Shown: piece after piece, positions 17,359 through 25,880 of the stretch
Position numbering within the stretch: the first letter of the stretch is position 1
Layout of the letters: each line of letters begins with the position of its first letter
NCBI RefSeq assembly: GCF_000169435.1
Contig: NZ_AAYB01000004.1
Coordinates: 124,001 to 188,000 of the forward strand
DNA from: Roseobacter sp. CCS2
GTDB taxonomy: Bacteria; Pseudomonadota; Alphaproteobacteria; Rhodobacterales; Rhodobacteraceae
Direction: 5' to 3'
Length of the DNA: 64,000 nucleotides
Program-made: the position numbers and the translations under genes
Notes under the pieces: model-generated
Seen by the model: the letters and a program-made list of their open reading frames with translations, nothing else
Database searches by the model: none
Told to the model about the DNA's origin: nothing

Positions 17359-20300
17359 TCTGCTTCTCCCCTTCTTTGTCATAGAATACCGGATCAACGA
17401 TTTTTGTGGGCACAGTGCCACCATCAACGGTGTTGAACTCAATCACCTCGCCCATCCGGTCCGGTCCATTCAGAACCAACCCCATCGCGATACCGCGTTC
17501 AAGGTTGGCCGAATAATAGGTCGAGGTCACACGACCTTGCGTATTCCGCTGCCCGTTCGCGTTATCGCCGTCGGCAATCGCATAAGCACCGTCAGGCAGA
17601 ACCGATCCATCAACCGTTTCCAAGCCCACCAGTTTCCAGCGGTTCGGATCGGCCATATGGCTGCGCAGATGCGCGCGCTTGCCAAGATAATCTTCTTTCT
17701 TTTTGGAAAGCGCCCATTGCAGGTTGAGATCCTGTGGGATCACCGTCCCATCCGTTTCATCCCCGATCATGATAAAGCCCTTTTCGGCGCGCAGGATGTG
17801 CAGGGTTTCGGTGCCATATGGCATAATCCCGAACTCTTCACCGGCCTCCATCAGCGCATCCCAGAACGCAGCACCCTGACCTGCAGGAACCGCAATTTCA
17901 TAAGACAGCTCACCCGAGAACGAGATGCGGAAGACCCTTGCATCAAAGTCGCCAATCTTGCCTTCCCGCCATTGCATGAACGGCAGCGCCTCGGCGCTCA
18001 CATCCATCCCGCCCAGTTTTCGTAGCAATTTGCGCGCGTTCGGACCAACAACAGCGATCTGCGCATATTGCTCAGTCACGTTGGCGACATAGACTTTCCA
18101 GTCCCACCATTCGCATTGCAGCCAGTCTTCCATATGCGCATGGATGGTTTCCGCACCGCCCGTCGTGGTATGGCACAACCACGAGTCCTCGGCCATGCGC
18201 ACAACAACACCGTCGTCCATCAGGAACCCGTTTTCGGTGCACATCAGACCATATCGGCATTTGCCCACTGGTAGCGTGGACATCATGTTGGTGTACATCA
18301 TATCAAGGAATTTGCCCGCGTCCGGCCCTTTGACGATCAGCTTGCCAAGGGTGGATGCATCCAACAGGCCAAGGTTCTCGCGCGTGTTCTTGACCTCGCG
18401 GTTGACTGCATCATGCACGCTTTCACCGGGACGGACATAAGCGAAAGGCCTGCGCCATTGGCCCACCGGTTCGTTGTCGGCACCATTGGCGTTGGACCAA
18501 TCCGAGATCGGGGTCATGCGGATTGGTTGGAACAGCGCATTGCGGGCGACACCTGCGATCGAGGCCATTGAGATCGGCGTGTAGGGCGGACGGAATGTCG
18601 TTGTACCGACGTTCGGGATATCAGCATTCAAAGATTGAGAAAGGATCGCCAGACCATTGATATTGCTTAGCTTCCCCTGATCTGTTGCCATGCCCAGCGT
18701 CGTATAGCGCTTGGTATGCTCCACACTTTCAAAACCCTCTTGCGCGGCCAGTTGCACGTCCGAGACCTTCACATCGTTCTGGAAATCCAGCCACGCTTTG
18801 GACCGCAGCGCATGGCTCGCCCCTTGCGGCATCAACCACACCGCAGAGATCGGACCTTCCGCCGCATCCTCGCCCATCGGTGCTTGCGCCCCGCGTTTGG
18901 TATGGCCCGCCGCCTTCGCCGCGGCGCGCCCTGCGGCCCAGCCATCACTAATGGCCTCTGCGGTGAACAGATGCCCGTTGGCGATGCCTGCGGTGATCAC
19001 AAACGCCTCACCATCAGCACCGGTTGGCGCGCGCTCGGGATCGGGGCGGAACATCACTTGGTCGGCATCCCAGTTCAGCTTGCCGCCGCAATGCGACCAT
19101 AGGTGCACGACGGGGGACCAACCGCCAGACATCGCCACACAATCGCACTCAATCTCTTCCAGCACAGCACCTTCGCCTGCCTGCGCGCAAAGCGCGACAC
19201 CCGTGACACGCTTGCCGCCTTTGACTTTGGCGATGCCTTTGCCCATCTCAACACGAATGCCCATCGCGCGGGCTTGGTCGATCAGATCACCTTCAGCCTC
19301 GGCGCGTGCATCCACAATCACTGGCACATCAAGGCCCGCTGATTTCAGGATAATGGCGGTGCGATAAGCATCATCATTGTTGGTCACAACAACCGTGCGA
19401 TCCCCGACCGACACCCCGAAATTCACCACATAATCACGCACCGCAGAGGCGAGCATAACACCGGGCAGGTCATTTGCGGCGAAAGACAAAGGCCGCTCAA
19501 TCGCGCCTGTGGCGGTGATGATTTGCTTGGCACGGATGCGCCAAAGTCGGTGGCGCGGGCCGTCTGTGTCGGGCGCATGATCCGTCAGCCGTTCATAGGC
19601 CAGCGTATAGCCGTGATCGTAAACGCCCGCCCCCATACAACGCAGACGCATGTCAACATTTTGCATGTTTTCAAGCGCTTCCACGGTGGCATTAATCCAC
19701 TCTTGCGCAGCCATGCCATCAATCTGGGGGGTATCCACGACGGCGCGGCCACCCCAATCGGCGGTTTGTTCGACAAGCAGAACACGCGCGCCACGCTCAC
19801 CTGCGGCTTTCGCGGCAGCAAGACCCGCGATCCCGCCGCCGACGACCAGAACATCCACATGGCAATGGAAATGCTCATAGGTGTCCTGATCGCGATCCTT
19901 GGGGGCTTTGCCAAGACCAGCAGATTTGCGGATGATCGGTTCATAAACGTGCTTCCAAAAGGCGCGCGGGTACATGAACATTTTATAGTAAAAGCCCGCC
20001 GGCAGAAACCGTGACAGATGCGTGTTGATCGCACCGACGTCAAATTCCAGCGATGGCCAGTGGTTTTGTGACTGTGCTGTCAGGCCGTCAAACAGTTCGG
20101 TCGTCGTGACACGGGCATTGGGTTCAAACCCAGCGCCCTTGCCCAGATTGACCAGGCCATTAGGCTCTTCCGCGCCGGACGCCACAACGCCGCGCGGGCG
20201 GTGGTATTTGAACGAACGGCCCATCAAAATCTGATCATTGGCCAACAAGGCCGAGGCCAGCGTATCGCCTTCAAAACCGCGCAAATGTTTGCCGTTAAAG

Positions 20301-20362
20301 GTGAAAGAGACCGCCTTGTCCTTGTTGATCAAACGGCCTTGCCCTACCAAACGGGTGCTCAT
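17351..20362 (-). CDS. soxA: Sarcosine oxidase alpha subunit
   Basis: The 1003-residue large subunit has an N-terminal ferredoxin-like/NAD-related part (VSFTFNGKHLRGFEGDTLAS), a Rossmann dinucleotide site VDVLVVGGGIAGLAAAKAAG near residue 170, a central reductase-like region, and a C-terminal aminomethyltransferase (GcvT) half. That half contains GLLDASTLGKLIVKGPDAG and TEKLHILRAEKG-like sequence (TETLHILRAEKGFIMIG). It binds NAD and folate and forms the active heterotetramer with SoxB, SoxD and SoxG. The open frame runs on upstream to 20524, but the ATG at 20362 overlaps the soxD stop (ATGA) and gives the family's usual N-terminus. Confidence 0.96.
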   Translation of the reverse strand: MSTRLVGQGRLINKDKAVSFTFNGKHLRGFEGDTLASALLANDQILMGRSFKYHRPRGVVASGAEEPNGLVNLGKGAGFEPNARVTTTELFDGLTAQSQNHWPSLEFDVGAINTHLSRFLPAGFYYKMFMYPRAFWKHVYEPIIRKSAGLGKAPKDRDQDTYEHFHCHVDVLVVGGGIAGLAAAKAAGERGARVLLVEQTADWGGRAVVDTPQIDGMAAQEWINATVEALENMQNVDMRLRCMGAGVYDHGYTLAYERLTDHAPDTDGPRHRLWRIRAKQIITATGAIERPLSFAANDLPGVMLASAVRDYVVNFGVSVGDRTVVVTNNDDAYRTAIILKSAGLDVPVIVDARAEAEGDLIDQARAMGIRVEMGKGIAKVKGGKRVTGVALCAQAGEGAVLEEIECDCVAMSGGWSPVVHLWSHCGGKLNWDADQVMFRPDPERAPTGADGEAFVITAGIANGHLFTAEAISDGWAAGRAAAKAAGHTKRGAQAPMGEDAAEGPISAVWLMPQGASHALRSKAWLDFQNDVKVSDVQLAAQEGFESVEHTKRYTTLGMATDQGKLSNINGLAILSQSLNADIPNVGTTTFRPPYTPISMASIAGVARNALFQPIRMTPISDWSNANGADNEPVGQWRRPFAYVRPGESVHDAVNREVKNTRENLGLLDASTLGKLIVKGPDAGKFLDMMYTNMMSTLPVGKCRYGLMCTENGFLMDDGVVVRMAEDSWLCHTTTGGAETIHAHMEDWLQCEWWDWKVYVANVTEQYAQIAVVGPNARKLLRKLGGMDVSAEALPFMQWREGKIGDFDARVFRISFSGELSYEIAVPAGQGAAFWDALMEAGEEFGIMPYGTETLHILRAEKGFIMIGDETDGTVIPQDLNLQWALSKKKEDYLGKRAHLRSHMADPNRWKLVGLETVDGSVLPDGAYAIADGDNANGQRNTQGRVTSTYYSANLERGIAMGLVLNGPDRMGEVIEFNTVDGGTVPTKIVDPVFYDKEGEKQNV

Positions 20363-20688
20363 TGGACATTCCCCCATGACCAGCCGGGACGCTTGGCTGA
20401 TATCTTGTCTTTGATCTCTTGCGGTGGTTCGAGGGTTTGGGCGGAATACGTACCGAACACCTCTAACGTATGGGTGCAGCGGGCGGCCAAGAACCATTTG
20501 CCGCAGCCATAGGCGTGGCGCCAACGTTCAAAGTGCACGCCTTTGGGGTTTTCACGCATAAAGAGGTAATCCTCAAAATCATCGTCCGAAGAACCAGGGC
20601 CTTCGCGCTTTAAATGGGCTTGGCCGCCTGCGTGCAGGTCGGTTTCATCGGCATCGACGCCGCAGCAAGGGCAATGCAGGATCAGCAT
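20359..20688 (-). CDS. soxD: Sarcosine oxidase delta subunit
   Basis: The 109-residue zinc-binding subunit starts MLILHCPCCGVDADETDLHA. The Cys-Pro-x-Cys knuckle and later His/Cys residues (GGQAH and AYGCGKWF) are the expected zinc ligands. It also shows VHFERWRHAYGCGKWF and the FGTYSAQ-like ending typical of SoxD. The start at 20688 is set by the family N-terminus; the frame is open for another 34 codons upstream without similarity. It is coupled to soxA by a 4 bp overlap. The distance to the upstream small membrane-protein gene is 138 bp and includes a strong hairpin. Confidence 0.94.
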   Translation of the reverse strand: MLILHCPCCGVDADETDLHAGGQAHLKREGPGSSDDDFEDYLFMRENPKGVHFERWRHAYGCGKWFLAARCTHTLEVFGTYSAQTLEPPQEIKDKISAKRPGWSWGNVQ

Positions 20689-20766
20689 GGGGCACCTTTG
20701 ATTTGAGGGGTATGCAATGCGTACACAACGCGTACACAACCTGTGCACACGATTGTCATCAACACA

Positions 20767-20800
20767 CCAAAGGCGGATGCATCGCTGCACCCGCCTTTGG
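20767..20800 (-). terminator. Strong hairpin between small membrane gene and soxD
   Basis: The arms CCAAAGGCGG and CCGCCTTTGG are perfect (10 bp), with a TGCA/TGCA extension towards the loop. There is no proper T run on either strand. It may be an attenuator or an mRNA-processing or stabilising hairpin ahead of soxDAG rather than a full terminator. Confidence 0.5.
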
Positions 20801-20826
20801 CCGAGGGTTCGTGAGTAGTGTTGGTC

Positions 20827-21048
20827 TTATTCGCCCACAGCTGGGGCGACCGGTTGTGTGGGTGCTGTTTCTTCAAGTGCTGGCGCGCCCTGGTCGGTTG
20901 TGCCGACTGTCGCCGGGTCAACGGGTGTACCGCCGCCGCCTGCGAAAAGCGCATAGAGCAGAACAAGAACGACGATAACAGCAGCGACAAGGAAACCGAT
21001 GCCGCTTCCGCTGGAGGTATTTGTCTTGGTGTGGCTGAATTCATCCAT
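20827..21048 (-). CDS. Small single-helix membrane protein in the sox cluster
   Basis: This 73-residue protein starts MDEFSHTKTNTSSGSG, has one transmembrane helix (GIGFLVAAVIVVLVLLYALFAGGGG), and a Pro/Ala/Thr-rich acidic tail that probably lies in the periplasm. The start at 21048 is fixed by a perfect GGAGGA eight bases upstream; the longer open frame to 21135 is rejected. Small proteins of this layout are frequent in Rhodobacterales genomes, but I know no function. It lies between soxB and soxDAG on the same strand. Whether it belongs functionally to sarcosine oxidase is open. Confidence 0.75.
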   Translation of the reverse strand: MDEFSHTKTNTSSGSGIGFLVAAVIVVLVLLYALFAGGGGTPVDPATVGTTDQGAPALEETAPTQPVAPAVGE

Positions 21049-21215
21049 TTTGTGTCCTCCTTTTGAGACAACATCAACATGGCAGCCCTTTCCAGCAAAG
21101 AAACATAGGCGGAAATCCCCGGCTGATTTGAGCAATCAGTAGCCATTTCCGCCGATCGCAGTCGGCCAACCGTTGCCGGGGTCGCCCCAGCCAATACGTC
21201 TGTTACATATGTGTC

Positions 21216-21329
21216 ATGGAACTTTTGCTCATAGTTATAGGCGGCATTCTTTCGACAGCCATCATCTTTGTGGTGATCGACGGCGTGCGCGGTGGTGTGT
21301 CTGACGAGGATGATGACGGGTTGGAGTAG
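21216..21329 (+). CDS. Possible 37-residue membrane micro-protein
   Basis: The open frame ATG to TAG encodes one hydrophobic helix (MELLLIVIGGILSTAIIFVV) followed by IDGVRGG and an acidic tail with five Asp/Glu near the end. The amphipathic layout and clean stop look like a real small protein on the strand opposite to the sox genes. No Shine-Dalgarno is visible, so the call is tentative. It lies in the 352 bp stretch 21049-21400 that otherwise shows nothing recognisable. Confidence 0.4.
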   Translation: MELLLIVIGGILSTAIIFVVIDGVRGGVSDEDDDGLE

Positions 21330-21400
21330 TTGCCGCACTAGCCATCTCGCAATCTCTTCATGCTTAGAACCAAACTGCAAAGTCATGACTCGTTTCTCAA

Positions 21401-21826
21401 CTAACATGTCCAAGCCCCACAGATCACTAAACGACTAGCAACAAGATCACCAAACCCCCATTGTAACGTTCCAATCCCAATGACCGACACTTCGGTAAGA
21501 AAAACGGATTTAGATCGAACGTGTTCCCCATAGCTATTAATTTGATCGGTGAATTGCTTAGTGGGTGAAGGCGGTAAGGCAGCCTTCTTTATCGTGGCCT
21601 CAAATACCTTATCGTTTGGCTGCAAGTCGCCAAATCGCCATCTCATAAGAACTAGCAGCAACAAACCATAAACGACGCAAAGGCATCCAAATCTTGCCGA
21701 CCAATCAGCATCATAAGTCAACGAGCTAACAAGATACCCCATCGACAAAATTATGAATGCTCCGAGCAGTCCGCAAAGTACGGTCTCGTTTGGCCCAAGG
21801 AACTGGTTGATACGCTTGAATAGCAT
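21401..21826 (-). CDS. Membrane protein of unknown function inserted after soxB
   Basis: This 141-residue protein has two clear transmembrane helices (VLCGLLGAFIILSMGYLVSSL at about 16-36, shown here only in part, and GCLCVVYGLLLLVLMRW). After a hydrophilic stretch comes a third hydrophobic segment with IGTLQWGFGDLVASRLV near the end. Its ATG shares one base with the soxB stop (TGATG), so translation is coupled to soxB. Base composition is lower in GC than soxB or soxD, which suggests insertion into the sox operon. I do not recognise a family and propose no activity. Confidence 0.65.
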   Translation of the reverse strand: MLFKRINQFLGPNETVLCGLLGAFIILSMGYLVSSLTYDADWSARFGCLCVVYGLLLLVLMRWRFGDLQPNDKVFEATIKKAALPPSPTKQFTDQINSYGEHVRSKSVFLTEVSVIGIGTLQWGFGDLVASRLVICGAWTC

Positions 21827-23070
21827 CAGTGCGCCACCCCGGCCGCGACGCTTTCATCAATGAATTTCCCTTCGCGAAAGCGGAACATGCTGAATTCATC
21901 CGTGAGCGGTGATTGTCCCTTCGCCATCAGTTCTGCCATCGCCCAGCCTGAGCCGGGGATCGCCTTAAACCCGCCAGTCCCCCAGCCACAGTTGACAAAG
22001 ACGCCATCGACCGGCGTTTTCGACAGGATGGGTGAACGGTCGCCGGTTACATCCACGATCCCGCCCCATTGCCGCAGCATCTTAAGCCGCGCCAGCATGG
22101 GGAAAGTTTCGACCAAGGCGCGTACCGTTTCTTCGATATGGTGGAACGACCCGCGCTGTGTGTAATTGTTGTAACCGTCGGTGCCGCCGCCGATGACCAT
22201 CTCGCCTTTGTCGGATTGCGACAGATAGCCGTGCACCGTGTTCGCCATCACCACGATATCCATGGCAGGCTTGATCGGTTCCGACACCAACGCCTGCAAG
22301 GCCACGCTTTCAATCGGCAAACGGAAACCCGCCATCTGCGCCATTACACCGGAATGGCCTGCCGTGATCATCCCCAGCTTATCGCAATCAATCGGCCCTT
22401 TCGTCGTATCGACACCGACAACCTTGCCGCCCTGCTGACGAACCGCCGTCACTTCGCATTGCTGGATCACATCCATACCCATGTCAGAGCAGGCGCGGGC
22501 ATAGCCCCAAGCCACCGCATCGTGCCGCGCTGTGCCGCCGCGGGCCTGCCAGAGCCCCCCAAGGACCGGGTAGCGCGGCCCATCAATGTTCATGATCGGA
22601 CACAGTTCTTTCACCCGCGCAGGATCAATCCATTCGGTGGTCACGCCCTGCAGGGCGTTGGCGTGCGCTGTTCGCTTATAGCCGCGCACCTCGTGCTGGG
22701 TTTGGGCGAGCATGATCACGCCACGCGGGCTGAACATGACGTTATAGTTCAGGTCCTGGCTCATCGTTTCGTAAAGCGAGCGGGACTTTTCATAGATCGC
22801 CGCTGACGGATCTTGCAGATAGTTGGAGCGGATGATCGTCGTGTTGCGCCCGGTGTTCCCGCCGCCAAGCCAGCCTTTTTCCAAAATCGCCACATTGGTG
22901 ATCCCGAAATTCTTGCCCAGAAAATACGCCGTTGCCAATCCGTGCCCGCCAGCGCCCACGATAATCACATCGTATTTTGTCTTCGGCTCTCGTTTCGCCC
23001 ACGCCCGGTCCCAGCCGGTGTGTTGGCGCATGGCTTCTTTGGCGATTGCAAAAGCGGAATAGCGTTTCAT
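21826..23070 (-). CDS. soxB: Sarcosine oxidase beta subunit
   Basis: This 414-residue FAD/FMN subunit contains the active site for sarcosine oxidation. The FAD Rossmann motif is DVIIVGAGGHGLATAYFLG near residue 34. The region GGGNTGRNTTIIRSNY has the position where FMN is attached through a nearby His in studied homologues. The C-terminal part GIVDVTGDRSPILSKTPVDG and NCGWGTGGFKAIPGSG is typical of SoxB. It is the promoter-proximal sox gene, divergent from ccmI, with a palindrome in the shared upstream region. Unlike in many relatives it is not directly followed by soxD. Confidence 0.96.
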   Translation of the reverse strand: MKRYSAFAIAKEAMRQHTGWDRAWAKREPKTKYDVIIVGAGGHGLATAYFLGKNFGITNVAILEKGWLGGGNTGRNTTIIRSNYLQDPSAAIYEKSRSLYETMSQDLNYNVMFSPRGVIMLAQTQHEVRGYKRTAHANALQGVTTEWIDPARVKELCPIMNIDGPRYPVLGGLWQARGGTARHDAVAWGYARACSDMGMDVIQQCEVTAVRQQGGKVVGVDTTKGPIDCDKLGMITAGHSGVMAQMAGFRLPIESVALQALVSEPIKPAMDIVVMANTVHGYLSQSDKGEMVIGGGTDGYNNYTQRGSFHHIEETVRALVETFPMLARLKMLRQWGGIVDVTGDRSPILSKTPVDGVFVNCGWGTGGFKAIPGSGWAMAELMAKGQSPLTDEFSMFRFREGKFIDESVAAGVAH

Positions 23071-23173
23071 CGGGGTCTAGAATCCTTGTGATCAGCGGGT
23101 GACGCCTTGGCATCTTATCTGGACCTTCGCTGGGTCCAAGAGGTTCCTCTCAGCGGCGTATACTTCGCCTTTT

Positions 23174-23194
23174 ACGACATGCTGGCGATGTCGT
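23174..23194. promoter_or_regulatory. Palindrome in the soxB-ccmI divergent region
   Basis: ACGACAT-N7-ATGTCGT is a perfect 7 bp inverted repeat with a 7 bp spacer, placed about 104 bp before soxB and 80 bp before ccmI. The spacing fits a dimeric regulator's operator. The regulator is not encoded next to it. Confidence 0.4.
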
Positions 23195-23273
23195 GAATTG
23201 TCATCGCGTCGCAGGCCCTTTTCATAGGGGCATTGGGGGGTTATGTGATCGCCCAATAGAGGACGCGAAACTG

Positions 23274-24473
23274 ATGATTTTCTGGCTTGTTTGTGCGGTA
23301 ATGACGCTCGCGGTGACAGCGTTGATAGTGACACCTTTATTACGGCCAAAAGATATTGGCGATGACAACCCCGATATTGCCATTTACCGCGCGCAACTGG
23401 CCGAAATTGACCGTGATCTGGAACGTGATCTGCTGGCCCCTGACGAAGCAGAACGCGCGCGCACCGAAGTGGCCCGCCGTTTGCTGGCCGCTGACAAGGC
23501 GGCAACGGCACCCGCCGGGGTTTCGCCCCCAACCCGCTGGCTGTCTGCCGCAATTGCCGTGATCATGCTGGGGCTGGGGTTTGGCACCTACTGGATGCTT
23601 GGCGCCCCCGGCTATCCTGACCTGCCCTTGCAGGCGCGTCTGGCCGCCAGCGAAGACATGCGCGCGAACCGCCCGTCACAAGCCGCGCTTGAGGCCGCAG
23701 CCCCCGCCCCGCCCCCTGTCGAAGTGCCCGCTGAGTATCGCGAAGCGATTGAACAGTTGCGCATCATCGCCCCAACACGCCCCGATGATCTTGAGGCTTG
23801 GTCCCGCCTTGCCTTTCATGAGGTTGAATTGCGCAACTATGCCGGTGCCGCCGGCGCGCAGCGCCAAGTCAATGTGATCAAAGGCGACGCGACCGACATT
23901 GCCGATTTGCAGCGCCTGCTTGACCTCAAAGTCGTGGCCGCCGGTGGCCTGGTCTCACCCGAGGCCGAAGAGGTGATCCGCCAGATCTTTGACCGGGACG
24001 AACAGAATACGGCGGCGCGTTACTATCTGGGGGCGCTTTATAATCAAACCGATCGTCCTGATCTGGCACTGCGCCTGTGGCGCGATATCATTGAAACCGG
24101 CGACCCCAATAACTTTCACATCGCCAGTGCCCGTTCGCAAGTCAGCGATGCGGCCTTCCGTGCCGGCGTTGAATATGCGGTGCCAGAGGCACGCGGTCCG
24201 TCCTTTGAACAAATGGATGCCGCATCTGATCTGTCGATTGAAGACCGCCAAGCCATGATCGGCGGTATGGTTTCCGGTCTTGCCAGTCGCCTAGCCAACG
24301 AAGGCGGCCCCGCACAGGACTGGGCGCGCCTGATCCGGGCCTACGGTGTGCTGGATGATCAAGAGGCTGCGCGCACCGTCTGGACCGAGGCACAACAGGT
24401 GTTTGTCAGCAGCATGCGCGGCATGGAAATTCTGACCAACGCGGCCCGTGATGCAGGCGTGCTTGAGGAATGA
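23274..24473 (+). CDS. ccmI: Cytochrome c biogenesis protein CcmI (CycH)
   Basis: The 399-residue protein has two membrane helices near the N-terminus: IFWLVCAVMTLAVTALIVTP at the start, and a second at about residues 85-105 (LSAAIAVIMLGLGFGTYWML). The cytoplasmic loop between them has the YRAQLAEIDRDLERDLL heptad pattern. A TPR-containing periplasmic domain follows. CcmI holds apocytochrome c for haem ligation. The ATG at 23274 gives the conserved membrane start; the upstream extension to 23193 is rejected. Its stop overlaps ruvX by 4 bp. No other ccm genes are in the window. Confidence 0.9.
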   Translation: MIFWLVCAVMTLAVTALIVTPLLRPKDIGDDNPDIAIYRAQLAEIDRDLERDLLAPDEAERARTEVARRLLAADKAATAPAGVSPPTRWLSAAIAVIMLGLGFGTYWMLGAPGYPDLPLQARLAASEDMRANRPSQAALEAAAPAPPPVEVPAEYREAIEQLRIIAPTRPDDLEAWSRLAFHEVELRNYAGAAGAQRQVNVIKGDATDIADLQRLLDLKVVAAGGLVSPEAEEVIRQIFDRDEQNTAARYYLGALYNQTDRPDLALRLWRDIIETGDPNNFHIASARSQVSDAAFRAGVEYAVPEARGPSFEQMDAASDLSIEDRQAMIGGMVSGLASRLANEGGPAQDWARLIRAYGVLDDQEAARTVWTEAQQVFVSSMRGMEILTNAARDAGVLEE

Positions 24474-24946
24474 TCTGCGACACACCCGAAACTTTTGTCG
24501 CTGCAATCCCAGACCGGGGCGCACTTGCGGGCCTGGACCTTGGGACCGTCACGATTGGGGTCGCTGTGTCTGATGTGTTGCGGTCAGTCGCCACCCCATT
24601 GGAAACGATCAAACGCAAGAAATTTGGCGTTGACGCGGCCAAGCTGCTGGAGCTGACAACCCACCGTTTGGTGACTGGCCTTGTGCTGGGGCTGCCCCGC
24701 AACATGGACGGGTCCGAAGGCCCGCGCTGCCAAGCCACGCGCGCCTTTGCGCGTAATTTGGAAAAGCTGACACCCCTGCCGATCACCTTCTGGGATGAAC
24801 GCCTATCAACCGTCGCCGCCGAACGCGCGCTGCTCGAGGCGGATACGTCACGCAAACGTCGCGCAGAGGTCATTGACCACGTCGCAGCCGGTTATATCTT
24901 GCAAGGCATGCTGGACCGCATGGCACATTTAAAGGCAACGTCGTGA
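24470..24946 (+). CDS. ruvX: Holliday junction resolvase-like protein RuvX (YqgF)
   Basis: This 158-residue RNase H-fold nuclease family member has the first catalytic Asp in ALAGLDLGTVTIGVAVSD, the GLVLGLPRNMDGSEG motif, FWDERLSTVAAERAL carrying the second acidic residues, and DHVAAGYILQGMLD with the last Asp. YqgF is implicated in pre-16S rRNA 5' end maturation and in Holliday junction processing. It is coupled to ccmI upstream (ATGA) and to the DUF1289 gene downstream (GTGA). All the usual acidic residues appear to be present. Confidence 0.92.
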   Translation: MICDTPETFVAAIPDRGALAGLDLGTVTIGVAVSDVLRSVATPLETIKRKKFGVDAAKLLELTTHRLVTGLVLGLPRNMDGSEGPRCQATRAFARNLEKLTPLPITFWDERLSTVAAERALLEADTSRKRRAEVIDHVAAGYILQGMLDRMAHLKATS

Positions 24947-25185
24947 ACATTCCTGAAAACACCGACGGTATCTGGAAACGGGCCGAAATCGACAGCCCTT
25001 GCGTCAAAGTCTGCGTGATCGAACCCAATAGCCGTTTGTGCACCGGGTGCTTGCGGTCGATAGATGAGATCGGCGCGTGGTCGGGCATGACGATAGAGGC
25101 GCGCAAAGCGGTAATGGCAGAACTGCCAGCGCGGGCAGGTCAGATTGCCAAAAGACGCGGCGGGCGTGCGGGACGGATGAAGTAG
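24943..25185 (+). CDS. DUF1289 small cysteine-rich protein
   Basis: This 80-residue protein has the DUF1289 signature SPCVKVCVIEPNSRLCTGCL followed by RSIDEIGAW. Its four cysteines probably bind zinc or an iron-sulfur cluster. The C-terminus is basic (KRRGGRAGRMK). The start is a GTG overlapping the ruvX stop by 4 bp. The function of the family is unknown. It is the last gene of the ccmI-ruvX unit and is followed by a long perfect hairpin at 25258-25288. Confidence 0.88.
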   Translation: MNIPENTDGIWKRAEIDSPCVKVCVIEPNSRLCTGCLRSIDEIGAWSGMTIEARKAVMAELPARAGQIAKRRGGRAGRMK

Positions 25186-25257
25186 CGGTTAAACGCTCAG
25201 AGCCGTTGTGCGGACAAAACCGACATTCACGATCACGATAGTAATGTCTGCAATTCA

Positions 25258-25288
25258 AATACGACCAGCCATCATGACTGGTCGTATT
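25258..25288. terminator. Bidirectional hairpin between convergent genes
   Basis: AATACGACCAG and CTGGTCGTATT form a perfect 11 bp stem with a 9-base loop. It lies between the DUF1289 gene and the convergent SnoaL gene. T tracts are short on both sides, so termination is likely but not certain. Confidence 0.6.
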
Positions 25289-25311
25289 GGGTTCTACTTT
25301 CGATTGGGCGC

Positions 25312-25797
25312 TTAAGGCGTAATCTGCTGAAAGAGCGACATCAGTTCTTCGACGTGCCACTGCTCGACAAATTGACCATCCGCAACGCGAAAAATGTCTA
25401 CCCCGTTAATAGAGACTCCATTTCCGCTAGCGGGTGCGCCGAAGAAGGGGCCGGAGTTCGTGCCCTCAAAAGTCCAATACACCATGGCCATATCATCACC
25501 GATTGGGTGGAGCATATCGAGACGGTGACTGGCATCAGGGAAGCCAATTTTCAGTTCCGTGAACAAGTTTAGTGCAACTCCGCGATCTGGAACGCCATCA
25601 GGTGCGACGACGGGGCGGTTGTTATCCACGAAGCTGTCGGCAAAGAACTTCGACAGATCTTCGGCGGGTTTCGTTGTGGTATCCGCAGCTTCGTAGAATG
25701 CAGCGATGAGATCGGCAGCGTCATTCGCGATAGCAGGTGTTCCCGATGTAAGCGAGAGTGCCGCAGCCGTAGCAGCAGCTTTAGATTTAAGAGACAT
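25312..25797 (-). CDS. Exported SnoaL/NTF2-like protein
   Basis: The 161-residue protein starts at ATG 25797 with MSLKSKAAATAAALSLTSG, a signal peptide ending at TPAIA-NDA. It is followed by a SnoaL-type cone fold: DLIAAFYEAADTTTKPAED at its start, PDASHRLDMLHPIGDDMAMV in the middle, and GVDIFRVADGQFVEQWHVEE near the end. SnoaL-like proteins include cyclases, isomerases and many orphan periplasmic members; the substrate here is unknown. It is divergent from an HxlR regulator with 83 bp between them, a layout in which the regulator often controls its neighbour. The longer frame to 26055 overlaps the regulator and is rejected. Confidence 0.8.
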   Translation of the reverse strand: MSLKSKAAATAAALSLTSGTPAIANDAADLIAAFYEAADTTTKPAEDLSKFFADSFVDNNRPVVAPDGVPDRGVALNLFTELKIGFPDASHRLDMLHPIGDDMAMVYWTFEGTNSGPFFGAPASGNGVSINGVDIFRVADGQFVEQWHVEELMSLFQQITP

Positions 25798-25880
25798 ATC
25801 AGAACCTTTTGTTTTTCCGGTGCTGCCGAGGTATGGATTTACAGAACTGCATGCTACCTGCGGAAAAGGAAGTAACTTAC

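Noticed and set aside
17171-18025. Long plus-strand frame across soxG and soxA
   Set aside because: It mirrors real coding sequence on the minus strand and resembles no protein family.
20363-20524. Long N-terminal extension of soxA
   Set aside because: It is the shadow of soxD; the ATG at 20362 overlaps the soxD stop and matches the family start.
25813-25867. TTTTCCG...CGGAAAA as an HxlR operator
   Set aside because: The nested elements do not share a centre of symmetry, so it is too weak to list as a feature on its own.
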